Source: Arthrinium phaeospermum
Taxonomy: Eukaryota; Ascomycota; Sordariomycetes; Amphisphaeriales; Apiosporaceae
Direction of reading: 5' to 3'
Assembly: GCA_006503535.1 (NCBI GenBank)
Contig: QYRS01000007.1
Location: forward strand, 1,674,001-1,738,000
Length of the DNA stretch: 64,000 bases
Shown here: positions 59,360 to 64,000 of the stretch, piece by piece
Layout: each line of letters begins with the position of its first letter
Numbering within the stretch: the first letter of the stretch is position 1
The notes under the pieces: generated by a model
The model's database searches: none
Seen by the model: the letters and a program-made list of their open reading frames with translations, nothing else
Told to the model about the DNA's origin: nothing
Position numbers and translations under genes: made by a program

Positions 59360-62300
59360 GCCGGTAGAGCTTGGTAGAGCCTGGTAGTACGGCCCTCGGT
59401 CTCAGGGACCTGCCTGCTAGTGCAAGGTTGACGGAGTTAGTCCTGGAAGAGAACATGGGGCCCCACAGTCTTGCCTAGCCCGTTGCATGTCTTGGGAGCG
59501 TGGCAATGGGATTGGGACAGCAGGACAGCTGCCCTGCCATTGCTTGGCCGAACAAGCTTACAACAAGCTTGCAGGATATCCTGTTAGTAACAGGACACTA
59601 ATAGAGCCGATAAAGCCGAAATCAGGGCCACAATGTCTGTAGGTAATACCAGCATATTGCAGGCCATACGGAGTAGGTACAATCAATAGTACATAGAGCA
59701 ACGAAGATCGACCGGCCCAGCCGCGGCTATGGCAGTTAATCAATCGGCCTCTCGGTCATGTGTGCGGTTGAAACCCCCCGCCTGGACTCTTAGGTAGGTC
59801 CGTAGCCAGTCTTCACAGGCAGGCCAGCAAAGTTGCACATTGAACCCCATGACCATGTCGAAAGGTCTAGTACGGAGTCCCTGGGGCCAGTCGTCGTGGA
59901 AACCACGCCACAGCGGTGAATGGCATGTTTCCATGTTTCCAATGGAGCCTCGACTGTTTTATAGAGGAACTGATCAAGTATGAGAAGATGGAGCGATTGG
60001 CTTTCGTTGCCAATCAAGGTAGGTGCATGTGGCGTTTGCCAGTGGTCTAGGGCGACGAATTGGTTCCCCAGACTTCCATCAACGCCCTAACAGTTAGGTT
60101 AGTGGTTTTCTCCGCATACCCAGGGGCCCATTTCTCCTCCCTCCGAACAATGGACACGACAACGAGAAAACATCGTGGGGTTTTGGATACCCGTACTGTC
60201 TCAACCCACCTCAACAAAAGCTATCCTCGGACAGTATGCTCCCCGTGATACAGAAGGCGTGATCCCAGTTTCGTCCAGAGCTATTTTCAAAGTACAGCAA
60301 ATAGTGGGAAGAAAATCAGGTAAAATCTAGATAAATTGTCCAGCACATGAATAATTCTTCCAGGCCCCTACTTGGTTGGTTGGTACCTTTGTAGGCTTGC
60401 TTACCTCTTTCCCACGATGGGGGAGGACAGCATGCTAATTGTCTCAAGAAGCACATAGTAGTGAGTGCAGCAGCCGCGAGTGGGCCAGCGCAACTTTGCA
60501 GCAATGGAGGCCAGCTGACACTCCCGACAGAAGTGTAAAATGGCCTGCCTCGACTACCTATGTGATACTTGTTCGCACGCCGTAGCGTATTGGAGTCGAT
60601 GCGCTGGAGTTACTCAGGCAAGAGACGGGATCGAAGCTTATTGAGCCACAGAATGGCAATCATGTAATGTCATGCCATCAACACCACCACCACAACCTCC
60701 CGTCATGGTCATAACTCACAATCCGACATTCTGCGAGTCAACGCTCGTCTGATAATAGAAACGAAGCCACGGGAACGTGTAAGAAGTAAGGCAGATCGGC
60801 ACTTCTCCAGCGGTTCAGCCCTGACTGCGCCTGCTGCAGGTTGGAAGTCAGGTGCGCAAAGGTTATTATGTCATCATCTCTACCAGTTCGAGGGAGGGAT
60901 GAGGGTGAGGGGGGCCAATGAGGGCGCAAGATTCCGAAAATAGCAACCCCATCTCACCTCCATGGCTGTGTGATAGTGGTATACCCCGACCCGCTCGCTA
61001 TAAGGTTTTCCCTCCCCAGCCCCTACCTACAGGTATGTTGTTGATGATGATGCTGAGGACACTTTGGTGGCACTTGTCCAACATGCGAATTGTCACGAAG
61101 GCCGGTCAGCGTTGCAGAGAGCTGAAGATTGTCTTGCCTCTTGTCGGTCCCGCGTGGTCCTTTGGAGTAGTTGAGTCAGCATGCGCTGCAACACAACTGA
61201 GCTATATCTCCTCTCGCTATGGATGTAAGAAGAAGCAAAAAGGTTATCTTGGGATATCGTGAGGCCCCTCGTGCCCGCATACAGCGAGCGATAGGAGAAA
61301 GGACACGACGACGCCCCGTAGACAGACAAAAGTCAGGAGAGGAATGCGGTTGTGACCTGATTTAGAACAAATAAGGCAAACAAGACAACCCCCCCTCCTC
61401 CCAATTCCTGCCCACCCCAACTGCAACACTGCCCACCATTTCCGGGCGCAAACGACGGAGATCGCCATGCGACTCTGGAAGGCTGGCCCCGGATCCAGCA
61501 TGCGGTGTCCTTTGTTTTCTTCAGCTCCGGACTGGGCCAGGAGGAGGAGATGGAGGGTTGCATTGTGCGGTCCCTTAGGCGCGAAGCGACTGGATTGGGT
61601 GCGGCCCAGACCTCTGGGTCTCTGCGGTGGCATGTAGGGCACGCTTTCTGCATGCCCCCCAGAAGGCATGTGTCTGGAGGACCGCGAATCGCAGTGGAGA
61701 GACGAAGGGTTCAGATGATGAGCTGCATATTTTCTGGTTGGGACCCTGGAAGTGTCGAGATTTGTTTGCTCCTCATTCTTTAGCTGTCTGCCTGCGATAA
61801 AGAGATCCAGCAACCAATCCCTTGACCAGTCAGTTTGTCCTTTCTCGTGTCACTTACCCGTTACGGAATTGGATTTTTCTTTTCTTTTTCTCGTTTTCTC
61901 ACTCCCATTCCTTTTCTTTCTTCTTTGCGTAGGTATCTCCAAACGACCCTATTCGTTTGTCATATTTTGGGTCTTTTTACCCGCTCCGTGGGATTTTCCC
62001 GTGGTCATACGCGCACACAAGAAACAAGGCCAACGACCACTCAGCCCGCACACCCCGTCCGCTTTTGGCGGTTGGAGACCGCATGCCCTGCGTTTATTCG
62101 GTCGCTTGCGGGTGCCAGGCAGGCAGGCTGCAGTAGTAGAGGCTGCAGGGTGGCGGCGGGGAAGGACCCGAAGTAGAGGTGTATGCATTCTGCGATACAT
62201 CAATACTTGGGAGATTTATTGATGGTTGGACCGCATGCCTACGCACACACATATTACATATGTGTGTCCTTTGCTTATTGTATGTGGTGTGTGTGACACC

Positions 62301-64000
62301 GAGGTGCGATGCGGTGACTGTCGTCCATTCAGACGGACGGGAAGCCATCATCGCCATCGCCGGCATACCCCACGAAACGGGCTGAGACTGGCCAAGGAGA
62401 CGGAGATCAGGCGGTCAGAGAGAGCAGCATCTTGGCCATTACCTGATAGAGTGCTACTGTGCTTTTTCCTCTTCATAGTGAAGCTGCTGGATGTGACGAT
62501 GATGGTGAATATACACTGCGTTATGTGTGTAGGTACATTCAGACATACATACATACGAGAAGATTTAGACGTCGATGAGGGATGACAAGACGGGGCGGGC
62601 GGGAACGAGATACAAGACAGGGTCGAATACCAGCGAATGGCATGGCGCGGTGATTGTGTCTTGTGATGTTGTCAATCCCACGCGGGCTTACTCAAAACCC
62701 AGCGCCACCCCTCCGCCTTTCTGTGCCCTCCCCCCGGGGAAGGTGCTCACCCGTACCGTAGCGTCGCGCTTGAATCGACAGGTAGGCAAACACAAAAAAT
62801 CCGGATTGGCCAGAATGTAATTTTGGAATTCGAGAGACCCCCCGGTCAGGAAAATGTGAGATTGGGGAGTGTGTGTGTGATGGTGATTATGTGAGATGTG
62901 AGCAGATTGAAGGCACACACCCGCACTCATGTGGTGTATTGCGTGCAAGTTTAAGCTAATCGCTGCTCTTGCCCGCTGTAATCATCTAAAGTCAACCAAG
63001 GCCCGCTGATCTGCCCTTCCGTCCCTCCCCTGTGCCCTGGCCTACCATCACCCCCCTGAGGCTGGCAGCATCAAGGCCAGCAGCAGCAACGACAACACAC
63101 ACCCCGGACTAACCTCTATGTGCTTACAGCTTACCCAAACCCCCACACTCTACCGGGTGTTTGGTTTTTGGTGTCGGTGCATCTGTGGTTAATATATTAA
63201 TAACGTGATAATGAGACCACCATCAATCACAAGCCTGATGTCCCCCGTCACACCATCACACCCCGGGAAACGGGGGTATCTAGGACTGACGATGCTTCAT
63301 TGTCGCGAAATGGACTGATTGCTCTCCAATTGCTGCTTACTTGGTGGGTGGCAAGTCGGTCCCTTTTTCTCTCTCTATATCTCTTGGTCTCATTTATCAC
63401 CCTCCTCTCTACCTGCCTACTACTACTACCCCCTTAAATTCCACTCGAGGAGGGGGGCAGGGGCTGACAAGGAAGGGTTCCCCGATTCCATTCGAGAGCC
63501 ACCAAGTGGCAGTTTTGTCTCAGATGCTCGTTGCCCAGAAGGAGTTAACGACGCTGTGTGGGTGGGCTGGCTGCAGCCCAGTCGTCAAGATTCCCGTCTT
63601 GGTATCCGTACCGATACTCCAACCATCGACACTTGATATGAATGCATCGTGCTCTCATATACGGTGTACTTATTGGAGACACCAGTAAGTGATTACGGAG
63701 ACCTTGACGTTCATCGTATCAATGATACCAATCTCTGTCGTACCCGTAGCCCAATCAAGAATCACAGATCGATCCGTCTAGCTGGCTGCGTAACTTGATT
63801 GGCTTCAATCACTGAATGCCTCCCCGGGGATGAGGAAGCGAGGTCTCGAGTTGGCAGCAAGGAGCAAATGAGCAACGAGCCACAGGCAAATGACTTTGCT
63901 GATGCTGCCTGGCCGCACACTTTGTGTGTCGTCAAGACAGGGAATAGATTTTGAAGAATGTTGTACATAGCTCGGTTCATTAGGGAGCGCTGTGCTGTGC

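Larger units (their letters stand above)
48758..64000. other. long apparently non-coding region, right of the DUF3295 gene
   Basis: About 15.2 kb with no convincing gene. The first kilobase is presumably the promoter and leader of the DUF3295 gene and is CT-rich on its strand (49430-49530, 49700-49745). The rest has pyrimidine tracts (61865-61930, 63360-63430), a (CTG)5 run at 57804-57818, one TACGGAGTA at 59667-59675, GT/CA-rich runs (62250-62300, 62865-62895) and a hairpin at 58539-58560. Open frames are short and low in protein character, apart from a weak candidate at 59012-59359. No tRNA or rRNA was seen. Confidence 0.5.

Noticed and set aside
33617..64000. Transposon remnant or RIP-mutated repeat explaining the desert
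   Set aside because: No reverse transcriptase or transposase fragments, long terminal repeats or strongly AT-skewed tracts were seen on reading; base composition is ordinary.

Overview
The window is nuclear DNA from a filamentous ascomycete, most likely a Sordariomycete. Evidence: short spliceosomal introns (about 45-220 nt, GTAAGT/GTGAGT donors), GC-rich third codon positions, no operons, and typical fungal families (PTH11/SAT4-like rhodopsin-domain protein, GATA-like DUF1752/DUF3295 protein, trichothecene-acetyltransferase-type BAHD enzyme, ABCA transporter). I cannot name the species from sequence alone.

Layout. 0-9.8 kb: a left-truncated alpha/beta-hydrolase (+), a DHCR24-like FAD oxidoreductase (+), HMG-CoA synthase (-), a small unrecognised spliced gene (-) and dihydroorotase URA4 (-). 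10.5-19.6 kb: RAD4/XPC (+) and an ABCA-type ABC transporter (+). 19.9-27.1 kb: a BAHD acyltransferase (-), a GMC oxidoreductase (-) and a PTH11-like seven-helix protein (+). 27.4-33.6 kb: a GNAT acetyltransferase (-), an intron-containing tRNA-Pro(TGG) (-), a small single-helix membrane protein (-), the 51-kDa FMN subunit of complex I (-) and dynactin p27/DCTN6 (+); the last two share a short divergent promoter. From 33.6 kb to the right edge only one convincing gene is present, a DUF1752/DUF3295 regulator-like protein (- strand, 47.0-48.8 kb). It lies between about 13.4 kb and 15.2 kb of apparently non-coding DNA.

Gene relations. HMG-CoA synthase and the DHCR24-like protein converge and both belong to sterol-related families. 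The ABC transporter, acyltransferase and GMC oxidoreductase are adjacent and look like an exporter plus tailoring enzymes, but there is no PKS, NRPS or terpene synthase here. The rest is housekeeping: pyrimidine synthesis, DNA repair, respiration and dynein transport.

Sequence quality. Most genes left of 21.4 kb, and the DUF3295 gene, are interrupted by many single-base shifts, often at homopolymers, and by three exact or near-exact tandem duplications (98, 161 and 29 bp), none divisible by three. The six genes from 21.8 to 33.6 kb are intact. Because essential genes are hit, I read the lesions mainly as assembly/basecalling errors, not true pseudogenes. Coordinates of those genes are gene extents; they do not translate as a single clean reading frame.
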